Shown here piece by piece: positions 52,334 through 61,265 of a DNA stretch of 64,000 bases. This DNA is from JAKVCB01 sp965243695 (GTDB lineage Bacteria > Planctomycetota > Planctomycetia > Pirellulales > Lacipirellulaceae): NCBI GenBank assembly GCA_965243695.1, contig CBDEWC010000037.1, positions 124,001 to 188,000 of the forward strand, in the 5' to 3' direction. The position numbers and the translations under genes were made by a program. Under the pieces are notes generated by a model that was not told where the DNA came from, did no database searches, and saw nothing but the letters and a program-made list of their open reading frames with translations. The stretch's first letter is position 1. Each line of letters begins with the position of its first letter.

Positions 52334-53440
52334 TCAGAGTTCGGAGAGTTGGACCCAGGTGCCTCTTCTGGCAGACAAGGCAGCAGCGTCGGTAAACCGT
52401 TGTGCCTGGACTCCATCGGCGAGATGCGGGTGGTCAGTTACACCACTTTTTAGCTGAGACCTCAGCGCCGGAAAAACAAATTCTTGAAAACGGTTTGGTA
52501 GTTTATCGACCGGAAGCGTCACCAGGAGTTCTGGGGCTCCCCCGGGCCTCACCAATGTAAGCGAGCCGGTATTGCGATCGACCGCCAGTGAGGCCTCGCT
52601 GCCGTGCAGTTCCAAGTCGGGCGCCACTAATTTGCGTATAGAACTCGCGTGGGAGAGGATAAGTGTGCCGACGGTCCCTGCATCAAGCTTAAAGGCAATC
52701 GACGCATAGTCATTCGCGGTGGCGGTGCGAGTCGTCGAGGCGTTCTTCAAGGTGTGCCCGCTTCCCCACGCTAACGCTTCGGTCAGGTTCACTTCGCCCA
52801 GGTCTGGCTTCGCCTCGGTAAGTACCGTGGCATGGGCAAGCACACCGGTGGCTTCCTGGTTGAGTATCCACCGCATCGTGTCATAGGCATGCGATCCCAC
52901 ATCGGCAATGCTGCCAGCGGATGACACCGATGCATCGTCGCGCCAGGTGAATGGTATGGCCGCCGGGCGTGGATTGAACCAACGGCACATCACACTCTGG
53001 ATCGTGCCGAGATCTCCAGCTTGGACCATCTCGCGGGCCCTCGCGAAACAGGGGAGATAACGTGTCCAGTAGGGAACGAAGCTTGCCAACCCTGAATCAC
53101 GATATGCATCCCACATCGATTCGGCCTCGGCCACGTTCATTCCCAGCGGTTTCTCGCAAATCATCTGTTTCCCAGCAGCAGCAGCTGCCAGTACGGCCTC
53201 GTGGTGAAACGCATCGGGAGTTGCCACCAGCACCAGGTTGACCTCCGGGTGCTCGACGACTTCTTGCCACTGGGTGGTTGCGAGCAAGGCACCGTCTTCC
53301 CGGGCTGCTTGCTCCAGAGGTGTTTTTCGCCGTGCGCAAAGGGCAATGATCGTGGCATCTCCAGCCGCTTCACGGATTTCTCTCCGATAGGGAACGCCGA
53401 TGTAGCCTGTGGCGCCCAGGATGCCGATTTTGAATTGCAT
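52334..53440 (-). CDS. Cytoplasmic Gfo/Idh/MocA family oxidoreductase (copy 2)
   Basis: NAD(P)-dependent oxidoreductase of 368 residues with no signal peptide, unlike the three other copies. AGGGA lies about 8 bases before the ATG at 53440. Motifs: 'FKIGILGATGYIGVPYRREI' (dinucleotide binding; GATGYIG rather than GxGxxG), 'LVLVATPDAFHHEAVLAAAA', the catalytic lysine in 'KQMICEKPLGMNVAEAESMW', and 'GSIADVGSHAYDTMRWIL' in the C-terminal domain. It converges with the CehA/McbA gene, 31 bases apart. It probably handles a keto-sugar or inositol-like intermediate in the cytoplasm, but no substrate is evident. Confidence 0.87.
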   Translation of the reverse strand: MQFKIGILGATGYIGVPYRREIREAAGDATIIALCARRKTPLEQAAREDGALLATTQWQEVVEHPEVNLVLVATPDAFHHEAVLAAAAAGKQMICEKPLGMNVAEAESMWDAYRDSGLASFVPYWTRYLPCFARAREMVQAGDLGTIQSVMCRWFNPRPAAIPFTWRDDASVSSAGSIADVGSHAYDTMRWILNQEATGVLAHATVLTEAKPDLGEVNLTEALAWGSGHTLKNASTTRTATANDYASIAFKLDAGTVGTLILSHASSIRKLVAPDLELHGSEASLAVDRNTGSLTLVRPGGAPELLVTLPVDKLPNRFQEFVFPALRSQLKSGVTDHPHLADGVQAQRFTDAAALSARRGTWVQLSEL

Positions 53441-53632
53441 AGCGATTCCCTGCTCCAGGATCAATCCCCGAGGGCATCATTTTAGCTGCGATAAGTTTAA
53501 GCAAACAGAAGGTTGCCAGGCAAACCAGGGTCAGCCTGTGAGGCGTTCCCCAACGTACACCAAACGCGACAGGTTCGTCACCCTGCAAGGAGCCTTATCC
53601 GGCGGAACCTCTTGTGGGGGAGATCCGGGCAA

Positions 53633-55051
53633 TCAGGGTGTTAAGTTGGGAACGCCAAACCACATTCCATATTTGGTCACCAACTCTTGTGGAGAAACAC
53701 CATAGGTGATCGCGAGCGCCTCTTCCCAGGGCATGCCTTCCTTGAGGGCCTCGATAAATTGCACGTAGTTTTCTTCATGCGACGTGATCATGAAACGTGC
53801 CAGGCTCGATGCAACCCCATATTGCCACGGTTTCAGTCGCCCCTTGGGGTTGAAGAATCCTGGTCCCAAATGGCCATGCTCTTTTAGCCTGGCCAGGGCG
53901 ACCGTTTCTTTGTTCTTGATCGCGTCGCTGCGGGGTACGATCTTGGCGCCAATGAACTCTGCCATCCCTTCATTTACCCACGTCGGCAGGGAGACCTTGG
54001 TTTTGTAACGGTGAATGAACCCGTGACTTGTTTCATGGACCAGCATGTGCCCAAAAGCATCCGGATTGTCACGGCGGTAGCAGGAAATGACCACGTCCCC
54101 CCGAGAGCTTGAGTGACAGAGTCCGGCAGTGGCTGCGCCAACATGGCCCTGGTAAAACTGCCGCTCGAATGCTTGAAACTCCATTTGCGTGTTGAACGCA
54201 AAGACGGGCGCCTTGCCCAGCCAGACCTGTGTGCCTGGGGCAACTCCGTAAATCTCACACATCCAGTCAAACATGCCATCCAAGACCTGTGCGTAGCGGG
54301 TGGCCTCGGCCGGGGGCATATTCGAGCAAAACAGGAAGTGGCGGGTCTCGTAAACCTGAATATTGGGAAACATCGCAGAGACCTGCTGGATCATTTTTTG
54401 ATACCGTTGGAGTGCTGCCTGGTGTTCCTGTTTCGATTCAGGGGTCCACGGTTGGATTCCGCGAGCCCGCAGGCGGCCCAGCCACCGGCGCTGTTGTTCT
54501 TGTTGTGCCCGCAGTTGCTCGGGAGTTAGTGGCGCCGGGCGGCGGGCACGTCGCTGCCGTTTTGATTTCGGTTTTTCGGGGTTTTCGGTCGGTGCGGTCT
54601 CGGTCTTTGGTTGCAAGCTGGCCGCCTCGTAGACGGGGCCTCCGGCGGCCTGTACCCGCTCGACTGCCTGGATGCCCACCGTTTTTTTTGTGCCGCCGGC
54701 CAGTTGTAGCCGGAGACGAAGAACCTGGTTGGTTTGGCTGTGGCGATCAATGCGTACCAGCTTTGCATCCTCCCAGCGGCGTCCTGACCGCAGGTGAACC
54801 GTGACTGTTTTGCCAACCTGCTCCTCAAGTTGATTGCCCTCAGGTTGTGCATCGGTTACCGCGCCGGGCGTTTTATCACCCCACACGAAATCTCCCACCG
54901 ACAGGCCGGCGAACGCCACCAGGCAGACCACCAACCGGCGCAAGGCACCACTGGCAAGGCAGCGGCGATCGACGTGCCTGTTGACTGCAGGCCAGGTCAA
55001 CCTGCGATCGTCGGCGGCAGGTGCCTTCAAGACTTCAAAAATCGTTCTCAA
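53633..55051 (-). CDS. Exported DUF1570-like HExxH protein
   Basis: Protein of 472 residues. The TTG at 55051 has GAGGA about 8 bases upstream and is the best start. After a basic N-terminus comes a hydrophobic export segment ('LVVCLVAFAGLSVGDFVWG'), then a small beta domain ('GKTVTVHLRSGRRWEDAKL'), a basic Pro/Arg/Gln-rich linker, and the peptidase-like domain. The zinc motif is HETSH at residues 339-343 ('GHMLVHETSHGFIHRYKTK'), with the third ligand Glu in 'PTWVNEGMAEFIGAKIV'. This matches the DUF1570 layout seen in planctomycetes, with no proven substrate. A related HExxH protein lies at 36408. Neighbouring genes give no direct clue. Confidence 0.75.
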   Translation of the reverse strand: MRTIFEVLKAPAADDRRLTWPAVNRHVDRRCLASGALRRLVVCLVAFAGLSVGDFVWGDKTPGAVTDAQPEGNQLEEQVGKTVTVHLRSGRRWEDAKLVRIDRHSQTNQVLRLRLQLAGGTKKTVGIQAVERVQAAGGPVYEAASLQPKTETAPTENPEKPKSKRQRRARRPAPLTPEQLRAQQEQQRRWLGRLRARGIQPWTPESKQEHQAALQRYQKMIQQVSAMFPNIQVYETRHFLFCSNMPPAEATRYAQVLDGMFDWMCEIYGVAPGTQVWLGKAPVFAFNTQMEFQAFERQFYQGHVGAATAGLCHSSSRGDVVISCYRRDNPDAFGHMLVHETSHGFIHRYKTKVSLPTWVNEGMAEFIGAKIVPRSDAIKNKETVALARLKEHGHLGPGFFNPKGRLKPWQYGVASSLARFMITSHEENYVQFIEALKEGMPWEEALAITYGVSPQELVTKYGMWFGVPNLTP

Positions 55052-55577
55052 GGGTTGGTTCCTCGTTGGTACCGACCAAGGTCCCCTCAGCCGGAGCAGT
55101 GTGTTCCACTACTTCCCGCACCACTTTTCGGGGTTCCTGTTCATTTTACGGCAAAAATCTCCCCGAGGATCGGTTAGGCCCGCTGGTCAAAGATTGTTTT
55201 GCCTGTTGCCACAAAAGGCAACCGTCTTCAAATGCAAAGAATACGGCATGTGGGCCTGTGGTGAGATTTTAAACCACGAATTTTCTGGGTTTGCCTTTTT
55301 GCTCAAAATGGTCACGCCGTGGTAATCCCAATTGACGCGTTTCCGCGAAAAGTGATCTGGTACTGGACATTTGCCCTGGCCATTTAAAAACGGTCGACCC
55401 ATCGGTGTCAATCAATCTTTTTGACCACGTTGGTAAATCCAGATATCAATCAACGGCTATGGGGGTGGTACTTGTACGGCCCTTTCAGCTGGAGTAGGCT
55501 TGCACCTCCGATTCCGGTGAGGCACTGCAAGTTAGGTAACATCAGGTCCTGAAAAAAGTAGAAAACAGGAGAAAGCA
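55052..55577. other. Divergent spacer between the DUF1570-like and aldolase genes
   Basis: About 525 bases with no supported gene, repeat array or clear promoter pair. Frames on the plus strand are Arg/Pro-rich shadows of the upstream gene's 5' end. Confidence 0.4.
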
Positions 55578-56351
55578 TTGATCAGCAACATCCAGAAGTT
55601 CCGAAAACAACTAGCCGCTAAAGAGCTGAGCCTGGGGGCTGGAATCACGCTGAATGATCCAGTGGTTGTAGAAGCACTGTCTGAAGTGGTTGACTTTGTT
55701 TGGATTGACACAGAACACACCCCGATGGGTATCGAAACGTTGCTGGGGCAACTGATCGCCGCCCGGGCCGGTGGAGTGCCGGCCCTGGTGCGAATCCCCG
55801 GCTCAGATTTGAATGTCCTGAAACGTATTCTCGACACCGGAGCTGAAGGGATTATTGTTCCCCAGGTTCGTACGGCCGAGGAAGTGCAGGCGATCGTCAA
55901 TGCCTGTCGTTATACTCCCATGGGCAACCGGGGGTGGGGGCCGCGGCGACCATCAAACTATGGCCGACGTTCGCAAGCAGAAATTGTACGGGGCTCCAAC
56001 GAAGAACTGTTTGTGGCGGTTCAGATTGAAAATAAGGATGGACTTAAAAATATTGACGACATCCTCCAGGTCAAACACCTTGATTCCCTCGTGGTTGGGC
56101 CCTACGACCTTTCCGCGTCGCTGGGGGTTCCTGGCCAGATCGAGCATCCTACCGTTCGGGAAGCCATTGGGGTGATCATCGAAAAGGCGCACGAGGCCGG
56201 ATTGCCGGTTGGATTTGGAGATGAAGCGGATGCCCAAAGCACGCTGAGTTGGGCCAAAATGGGAGCGGACTGGGTGCAATGTGGCTGCGACTTTGCCTAT
56301 ATGCTCAACAACGTAAGTGGCATTATAAGCCAGGTCCGAAAGAACCTTTAG
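55578..56351 (+). CDS. HpcH/HpaI-family aldolase
   Basis: Class II, metal-dependent pyruvate aldolase family, 257 residues. The TTG at 55578 has AGGAG about 7 bases upstream. Active-site features: His in 'VWIDTEHTPMGIETLLGQLI' (near residue 47), Arg in 'PALVRIPGSDLNVLKRIL', 'GAEGIIVPQVRTAEEVQ', the metal ligand Glu in 'FVAVQIENKDGLKNIDDI' and Asp in 'SLVVGPYDLSASLGVPGQ'. Members cleave 2-keto-3-deoxy acids (for example 2-keto-3-deoxy-L-rhamnonate) or 4-hydroxy-2-oxo-heptanedioate to pyruvate and an aldehyde. Sugar-acid dehydrogenases next door favour a sugar-acid substrate, and rhaA earlier in the window makes a deoxy-sugar acid worth testing. It converges with the D-2-hydroxyacid dehydrogenase gene. 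Confidence 0.88.
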   Translation: MISNIQKFRKQLAAKELSLGAGITLNDPVVVEALSEVVDFVWIDTEHTPMGIETLLGQLIAARAGGVPALVRIPGSDLNVLKRILDTGAEGIIVPQVRTAEEVQAIVNACRYTPMGNRGWGPRRPSNYGRRSQAEIVRGSNEELFVAVQIENKDGLKNIDDILQVKHLDSLVVGPYDLSASLGVPGQIEHPTVREAIGVIIEKAHEAGLPVGFGDEADAQSTLSWAKMGADWVQCGCDFAYMLNNVSGIISQVRKNL

Positions 56352-56375
56352 GTGGTTGTTGCCGCGGGCCCGTTT

Positions 56376-57362
56376 CTAGCTGTCGGCGGACTTGAGCCAC
56401 GGAGTATTGACGACATTCAGGGGCGGTTCACCCTGGAGGATCCGCATCACTTCTTCGACCGTTCGCTGCCTGAGTTCTGCCAGGGAGCCTCTCGTGTGAG
56501 CAGCCGTGTGCGGTGAAAGGACGACGTTGTCCATTTTTAACAGGGGGCATTCCTTGGGGACTGGTTCCGGATCGAACACATCCAGACCGGCCGCTGCAAT
56601 TTGGCCTGTTTTAAGAGCGGTAATCAAGGCATCCTGGTCGACAACCGGTCCCCTCGCTGTGTTGATGAGTATGGCCGTTGGTTTCATTTGCTGAAATTCC
56701 TGCGCACCAATCAGGTGTCGACTTTCAGCGGTTAGTGCCGTGTGCAACGAGACAAAATCGGCTTGCTCCAATAGTGCCTGCAGTGAGTCGCATTTTTCTG
56801 CGGTAAGGTCTGCGGGGGATTCGCCGATAAAAGGATCATAGAACAGGATGCGCATACCGAAGGCGGCAGCTCGCCGGGCAGCCGCCTGGCCAATCGCCCC
56901 AAAGCCGACGACGCCAAATAGGCGTCCATTGAGTCGCTCGCTGCTTTCACAGAGGTCAAACTGTCTCCAGTGGCCTTGCCGTAATTGTTGGTCCAGATAG
57001 ACCAGTTTTCGGTCGCAAGCAAGACCCAGCAAGACCGCGTGCGATGCAACTTCGTCGGTACAGAAGGCCGGGACATTGGTCACCGTGATTCCATGCTCGC
57101 CGGCAGCCACGTGGTCTATGTTGTCATAGCCGGTTCCTACCCTGGCAATATGCCGGCACTTTTTGAAAGATTCGATCGCGGTACGACTAATGACCGCCTG
57201 GGAGGTCATCACCGCATCTGCATCCTGGCAAAGGCCAATCACCTCTTGGTCGGTCTGGCACCGCCGCGATTCAAACGTGGCGCCGAAGCTCTCAAACAGC
57301 GCGACCAATTCGTGCTCGAAGACATGTTGGTGGGGATCGGTAAATACGACGCGAGAGTTCAT
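56376..57362 (-). CDS. D-isomer-specific 2-hydroxyacid dehydrogenase
   Basis: NAD-dependent dehydrogenase of 328 residues, related to SerA and CtBP-like enzymes but without an ACT domain. The catalytic set is present: 'IARVGTGYDNIDHVAAGEHG', the dinucleotide motif 'LFGVVGFGAIGQAAARRAAA', catalytic Arg in 'ILINTARGPVVDQDALI', Glu in 'LDVFDPEPVPKECPLL' and His in 'VVLSPHTAAHTRGSLAEL'. It may oxidise or reduce a 2-hydroxy/2-keto acid from the aldolase or SDR reactions next to it. It is the last gene of a minus-strand run from the mutarotase-like gene (58557) through the SDR (57729). Confidence 0.9.
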   Translation of the reverse strand: MNSRVVFTDPHQHVFEHELVALFESFGATFESRRCQTDQEVIGLCQDADAVMTSQAVISRTAIESFKKCRHIARVGTGYDNIDHVAAGEHGITVTNVPAFCTDEVASHAVLLGLACDRKLVYLDQQLRQGHWRQFDLCESSERLNGRLFGVVGFGAIGQAAARRAAAFGMRILFYDPFIGESPADLTAEKCDSLQALLEQADFVSLHTALTAESRHLIGAQEFQQMKPTAILINTARGPVVDQDALITALKTGQIAAAGLDVFDPEPVPKECPLLKMDNVVLSPHTAAHTRGSLAELRQRTVEEVMRILQGEPPLNVVNTPWLKSADS

Positions 57363-57365
57363 TTT

Positions 57366-57635
57366 TTAGCGTTTTCCATCCGATTCAGATTCTGCCTGGT
57401 GCAACGTGTGATCATCATGGGTGGGTATTTGACTCTCTCCGTCATACCAGAAATTTTTAAACTCGATGCTGCTGCCCTTTTGCACCTTGCGGTATAGAGG
57501 GGTTGGCCGAGCCAGCCTAACGGTTATATCTCTGTTCCGGCAAACGCAACGCGAGGTCGCTGGAATCTTGGCCACATCCAGGTCTACCAGTCTGCATGGC
57601 CAGCCGCGGAGTACGTCAAGAAAGTTTCTCTTCAT
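57366..57635 (-). CDS. Possible small hypothetical protein between the SDR and 2-hydroxyacid dehydrogenase genes
   Basis: A minus-strand frame of 89 codons starting 'MKRNFLDVLRGWPCRLVDLD' fills the 366-base spacer and stops three bases before the next ATG. The product is basic at the start and ends in acidic/His-rich sequence ('PTHDDHTLHQAESESDGKR'). No Shine-Dalgarno sequence was seen and no family recognised. The same-strand position and tight spacing are the only support; it may equally be untranslated spacer. Confidence 0.25.
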   Translation of the reverse strand: MKRNFLDVLRGWPCRLVDLDVAKIPATSRCVCRNRDITVRLARPTPLYRKVQKGSSIEFKNFWYDGESQIPTHDDHTLHQAESESDGKR

Positions 57636-57728
57636 CACGTGAGTTTGCCGGCCGACAACCTTGTGGCGCGCCCCAGGAGTGGTGTTGGCTTGTTCTGCGG
57701 GGTTCAATGCAGTCCCAAGGCCAAGTGC

Positions 57729-58523
57729 TTACTTTTGATTGAGGGGGATGATGTTGGAAACACCGCCAGTCGTAAATGCCCCGTCGACCATCAACAGCGC
57801 GCCATTCACATAGGCGGCCCCATCGGATGCGAGGAAAGTAACCGCTCCCCCCAGTTCCTCCGGTTCTCCGATCCGACCAGCGGGGATTCTTTCAGCCATC
57901 CTGCCCATCCACTCCGGGTCTTCCCAGAGGACGCGCGTCTGGTTGGTACGGAACCAGCCTGGAGCAAGCACATTGACGGTAATTCCCAGGGCGGCCCACT
58001 CGGCCGCCAGGCTCTTGGTGAGCTGCTCGATCCCACCACGGCTTGCACAGTAGGGATTGATTCGGGGGAACGCGGTCACGTTGGTGGCCGAGCCGATGTT
58101 AATAATCCGTCCCCACTTTTGCTTGATCATCTGCGGAGCGACGGCCTGGGCACAAAAGAAGCCCGACTTGAGATTGGTGTCCAGGATTTGATCCCAGTCT
58201 TCCCAGGTAACTTCCAGCGCAGGTTTGCGAATATTCATGCCCGCATTGTTCACGAGCACGTCGATTCGCTCAAAACGGTCGAGTACCTTTTCGGGCATGC
58301 TTCGAATACTGGCTTCGTCGCGAACATCAAGTTCCAGGGCAAGAACCTTGGCACCCAGTGCAGTAATTTCTTCGCTGACCTCGGCAAGCGAATCGATGGT
58401 GCGACTCGTGATCACCACATCTGCACCGGCATGCGCCAGGGCCTTTGCCATCCCGCGACCCAGCCCGCGGCTACTGCCCGTTACGATTGCTACCTTTCCC
58501 GACAAGTTCACGACATCGTCCAT
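57729..58523 (-). CDS. SDR family oxidoreductase with Arg in place of the catalytic Lys
   Basis: Short-chain dehydrogenase of 264 residues, closest in style to gluconate 5-dehydrogenase/2-deoxy-gluconate 3-dehydrogenase-like SDRs. Motifs: 'VAIVTGSSRGLGRGMAKALA' (TGxxxGxG), 'IDVLVNNAGMNIRKP' (NNAG), catalytic Ser in 'GRIINIGSATNVTAFPR' and Tyr in 'INPYCASRGGIEQLTKSL'. The classical YxxxK reads YCASR, so Lys is replaced by Arg (codon CGT). Lys-to-Arg keeps the charge but usually lowers SDR activity. The C-terminus 'GAAYVNGALLMVDGAFTTGG' is normal. It lies 33 bases downstream of the mutarotase-like gene and is probably in its operon. Confidence 0.87.
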   Translation of the reverse strand: MDDVVNLSGKVAIVTGSSRGLGRGMAKALAHAGADVVITSRTIDSLAEVSEEITALGAKVLALELDVRDEASIRSMPEKVLDRFERIDVLVNNAGMNIRKPALEVTWEDWDQILDTNLKSGFFCAQAVAPQMIKQKWGRIINIGSATNVTAFPRINPYCASRGGIEQLTKSLAAEWAALGITVNVLAPGWFRTNQTRVLWEDPEWMGRMAERIPAGRIGEPEELGGAVTFLASDGAAYVNGALLMVDGAFTTGGVSNIIPLNQK

Positions 58524-58556
58524 GGAATCTTCCTTAAGTAAATTTTGCGGATCAAG

Positions 58557-59624
58557 TTAAATTGTGGCATTTAGAAGCAGCCTCGCCAACTCGCGAATTC
58601 CCTGTTTGTTTCCGCGGTAGGCCCAGACCTGGCTGACATCGTCGCTTCGTGTGCGTTGCGTCGTACCACCAATGGCCGGTACATGATATTCCAACTCGGA
58701 AAACTGTCCAAAATCGGGGGTGTTTATATTACAAGCCTGAAAGGCGTAACCAAAGTCGTCCATCTGGGTTGGCCAGCGATCAAGATAACTTTCTGAAGGA
58801 TCAACCGCAAAGTTCCGGATTACCAGATCCCAATGGTCGCCATGCCTGCGGACGTAGCCGGCGCGTCCTGTGAGCGCCGCAGCTTTCACCGAAATTTTCT
58901 GCAGGCCTGGATCCCCCATTTGGTAACGCACAACATGGTCTTCCGTACAAAGGTTCTCAGGAGAAATGTCTCCGAAAAAGGTCGTCGGTTGCGTACGAAA
59001 ATAGGTTGGAACGATCATTTCGCCCCCACCGGGCAGTTGTAACAAGTTCCATAGGTTGATGTGACTTTCCGGGGGGGGGCTGCCCTCGATCACCAGCGCT
59101 GTATGCAGCCGGTAGCCTGCGTAGCGCACTCCTTCCGGCTCACCCTGGCTAATTTCCCGCAATGGATTCGGTGTGGGGCTCACGGTTTTGGTCATGCGAA
59201 GATGCCAGTCGTGACGTGTCCAGGCTGCCCGCAATTGGAGCTCATTTTCTAAGGTGAACTGCTTGGGCGACGAGCAGGTTGGCCGGTAGTTGCCTGGATC
59301 GAGGCTTCGCTGTTGAAAATAGGTCGTACAGTCAGGGTAGTTCGGGTAAAAAAAGTCAACCTCCGGTCCCAGCCAGGTGCGGTCGCCCCCACTGTTCTTC
59401 CACACCTCGGACGGGAAATAGGCCTTGGCCGACTCAACCTGGTCGAGCGCTTCGTTGGTCCAGAGAAAGTTTTCGTCGCTCGCGTTTTCGTAGAGGCCCA
59501 GAATCCGCCCACCGTAGGGCAAAACGACGAGGCTTGTGCCTTCGTCTCCTTCATAAACCCAGGGGTTTTGGCCACTTGCTTCGAGCGTGGCGATCAATTC
59601 CCGTTTTCCTGGCGGTACTCGCAT
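58557..59624 (-). CDS. Galactose-mutarotase-like protein (DUF6786-type, tentative)
   Basis: Soluble protein of 355 residues from the ATG at 59624, with AGGAG about 7 bases upstream. The start 'SLVVLPYGGRILGLYENASD' followed by 'ENFLWTNEALDQV' resembles the opening strands of aldose-1-epimerase/galactose-mutarotase folds, which also use 'G-R-I-x-x-L' near the N-terminus. 'GDRTWLGPEVDFFYPNYPDC' and 'HINLWNLLQLPGGGEMIVPT' look conserved. I recall this type as DUF6786, but that name is from memory. There is no signal peptide. It heads the minus-strand run followed by an SDR and a 2-hydroxyacid dehydrogenase, so a sugar-handling role is likely. Confidence 0.55.
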   Translation of the reverse strand: MRVPPGKRELIATLEASGQNPWVYEGDEGTSLVVLPYGGRILGLYENASDENFLWTNEALDQVESAKAYFPSEVWKNSGGDRTWLGPEVDFFYPNYPDCTTYFQQRSLDPGNYRPTCSSPKQFTLENELQLRAAWTRHDWHLRMTKTVSPTPNPLREISQGEPEGVRYAGYRLHTALVIEGSPPPESHINLWNLLQLPGGGEMIVPTYFRTQPTTFFGDISPENLCTEDHVVRYQMGDPGLQKISVKAAALTGRAGYVRRHGDHWDLVIRNFAVDPSESYLDRWPTQMDDFGYAFQACNINTPDFGQFSELEYHVPAIGGTTQRTRSDDVSQVWAYRGNKQGIRELARLLLNATI

Positions 59625-59887
59625 TATGGTCTCCTGGGTACCAGGGAGCCTTCGTTTGCAGTAGGTTTGGCAGCCCGAGGTACTTCCGGCAAGGCCGGCC
59701 GCACTCCGAACTGGCATGGTATGCCTGCGACGTTTACAATTTGGTCAGGGGGCAACTCCTAACCGGTGTTTCCTCAGCAGAAATATTACACTTACGTTGT
59801 AGTTTATTCCACGCCAGAGGCGGCCATCTATCGGGTCTGGTGTGATAAGGATTTTTTCTAATCCCCACGCATCCGGGAGAAGTCGTT

Positions 59888-61231
59888 GTGAGCCTGCTTC
59901 AAACTAATCGCCGAGAATTTCTGCGCACCACTTCGCTGGCAACCGGCTCGGCACTCGTACCTTACGTACTGACGGCAAGAATTGGCCGCACCGCCGAAGC
60001 CAACGATCGTTTGAACGTTGCGGCCATTGGTACAGGAAGCCGTGGTTCGGCGGTGGGGCACCAGGCTGGCCAGTTGGGGAATATGGTGGCTTGCGCCGAT
60101 GTTGACCGCCGGCGGGCAGAAAAATTTGCAACCGAGTACGAGGGGAAATGTGACGTCTACACCGACTACCGTAAAATTCTTGAACGCAAAGATGTCGACG
60201 CCATCACGTGTGGGACTCCTGACCATTGGCATACCAAAATTGTGATTGATGCTATGGAGGCGGGTAAGGATGTCTACTGCGAGAAACCGCTCACGCTCAC
60301 GATTGCCGAGGGGCAGCAAATCGTCGACGTTCTCGAGAAAACCAAGCGTGTCTTCCAGGTTGGTACTCAACAACGGAGTGAATACGAGGGTCGATTTCTG
60401 AAGGCGATTGCGATCGTGCAAAGTGGTCGTTTGGGCGAAAACGTGAATGCCGTGTGTGGTATTGGCGAAGCCGAAACGGGTGGGCCGTTCCGGAGCCAGA
60501 GTCCCCCAGCTGATCTCGATTGGGATATGTGGTTGGGGCAAGCTCCCAAAGTGGGATATTGCTTAAACCGATTCGACTTTGATTTTCGTTGGTGGTTGGA
60601 ATATTCGGGTGGGCAAGTTACCGATTGGGGAGCTCACCACACCGATATCGCCCTCTGGGCACTGGGAGGGGCTGACACGGGAATCGTCGAGGCCGAAGGA
60701 CACGGGGTATTTCCTGGATTTCCCTACACGGCCAACGTAATCGACTTCCTCAACGGCCGCAGTAAACTTCCAAATCAATATAACGTGGCCAAATCATTTG
60801 CCTGCACGTTCAAATTGCCGAACCAAAGAACGATTGAACTCAATAGTATGAACAATGAAATTATTTTCCAGGGAGATCAGGGGAAGATACGTGTGAATCG
60901 GAGCGGTCTTACCGGAAAACCTGTCGAAGAGATCGCAGCCAGCGAGTCTGATCAGGTGTGGCTTGACGGCGAGGTCAAGAAACTGTCCCGGGGCTTGCCA
61001 TTGGGAGGGCATATGGCCAATTTCTTCCACTGCATAAAAACCAGGGAGCGCCCGATTTCCGATGTGTGGTCCCATGTGAACGCGGTTAATGCCTGCCACA
61101 TGGCGAATATCGCCATGCTCCTGAAACGCAAAATTGTGTTTGATCCGGCGAGTCAACAATTTGTCGGTGACGACGAAGCCAACATGTTGGTATCCCGCAA
61201 GCAACGTAGTCCGTGGCAAATCACCGTATGA
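59888..61231 (+). CDS. Tat-exported Gfo/Idh/MocA family oxidoreductase (copy 3)
   Basis: NAD(P)-dependent oxidoreductase-like protein of 447 residues. The start is GTG at 59888, with GGGAGAAG about 5 bases upstream. Tat signal: 'NRREFLRTTSLATGSALVPY'. Motifs: 'LNVAAIGTGSRGSAVGHQAG', 'ITCGTPDHWHTKIVIDAMEA', the catalytic lysine in 'KDVYCEKPLTLTIAEGQQIV', 'RVFQVGTQQRSEYEGRF' and, in the C-terminal domain, 'WWLEYSGGQVTDWGAHHTDI'. It is followed after 147 bases by copy 4, with a 12-bp repeat array in between. The shared layout suggests ancient duplication, but the two are clearly diverged. Substrate unknown. Confidence 0.88.
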   Translation: MSLLQTNRREFLRTTSLATGSALVPYVLTARIGRTAEANDRLNVAAIGTGSRGSAVGHQAGQLGNMVACADVDRRRAEKFATEYEGKCDVYTDYRKILERKDVDAITCGTPDHWHTKIVIDAMEAGKDVYCEKPLTLTIAEGQQIVDVLEKTKRVFQVGTQQRSEYEGRFLKAIAIVQSGRLGENVNAVCGIGEAETGGPFRSQSPPADLDWDMWLGQAPKVGYCLNRFDFDFRWWLEYSGGQVTDWGAHHTDIALWALGGADTGIVEAEGHGVFPGFPYTANVIDFLNGRSKLPNQYNVAKSFACTFKLPNQRTIELNSMNNEIIFQGDQGKIRVNRSGLTGKPVEEIAASESDQVWLDGEVKKLSRGLPLGGHMANFFHCIKTRERPISDVWSHVNAVNACHMANIAMLLKRKIVFDPASQQFVGDDEANMLVSRKQRSPWQITV

Positions 61232-61265
61232 ACAAGTTCTTTTCCATGTTTCGATCGCAGTTAGC

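Noticed and set aside
57639..58541. 300-codon plus-strand frame
   Set aside because: It is exactly antisense to a well-supported SDR gene on the minus strand. The translation shows no family motif and mirrors the codon bias of the real gene.
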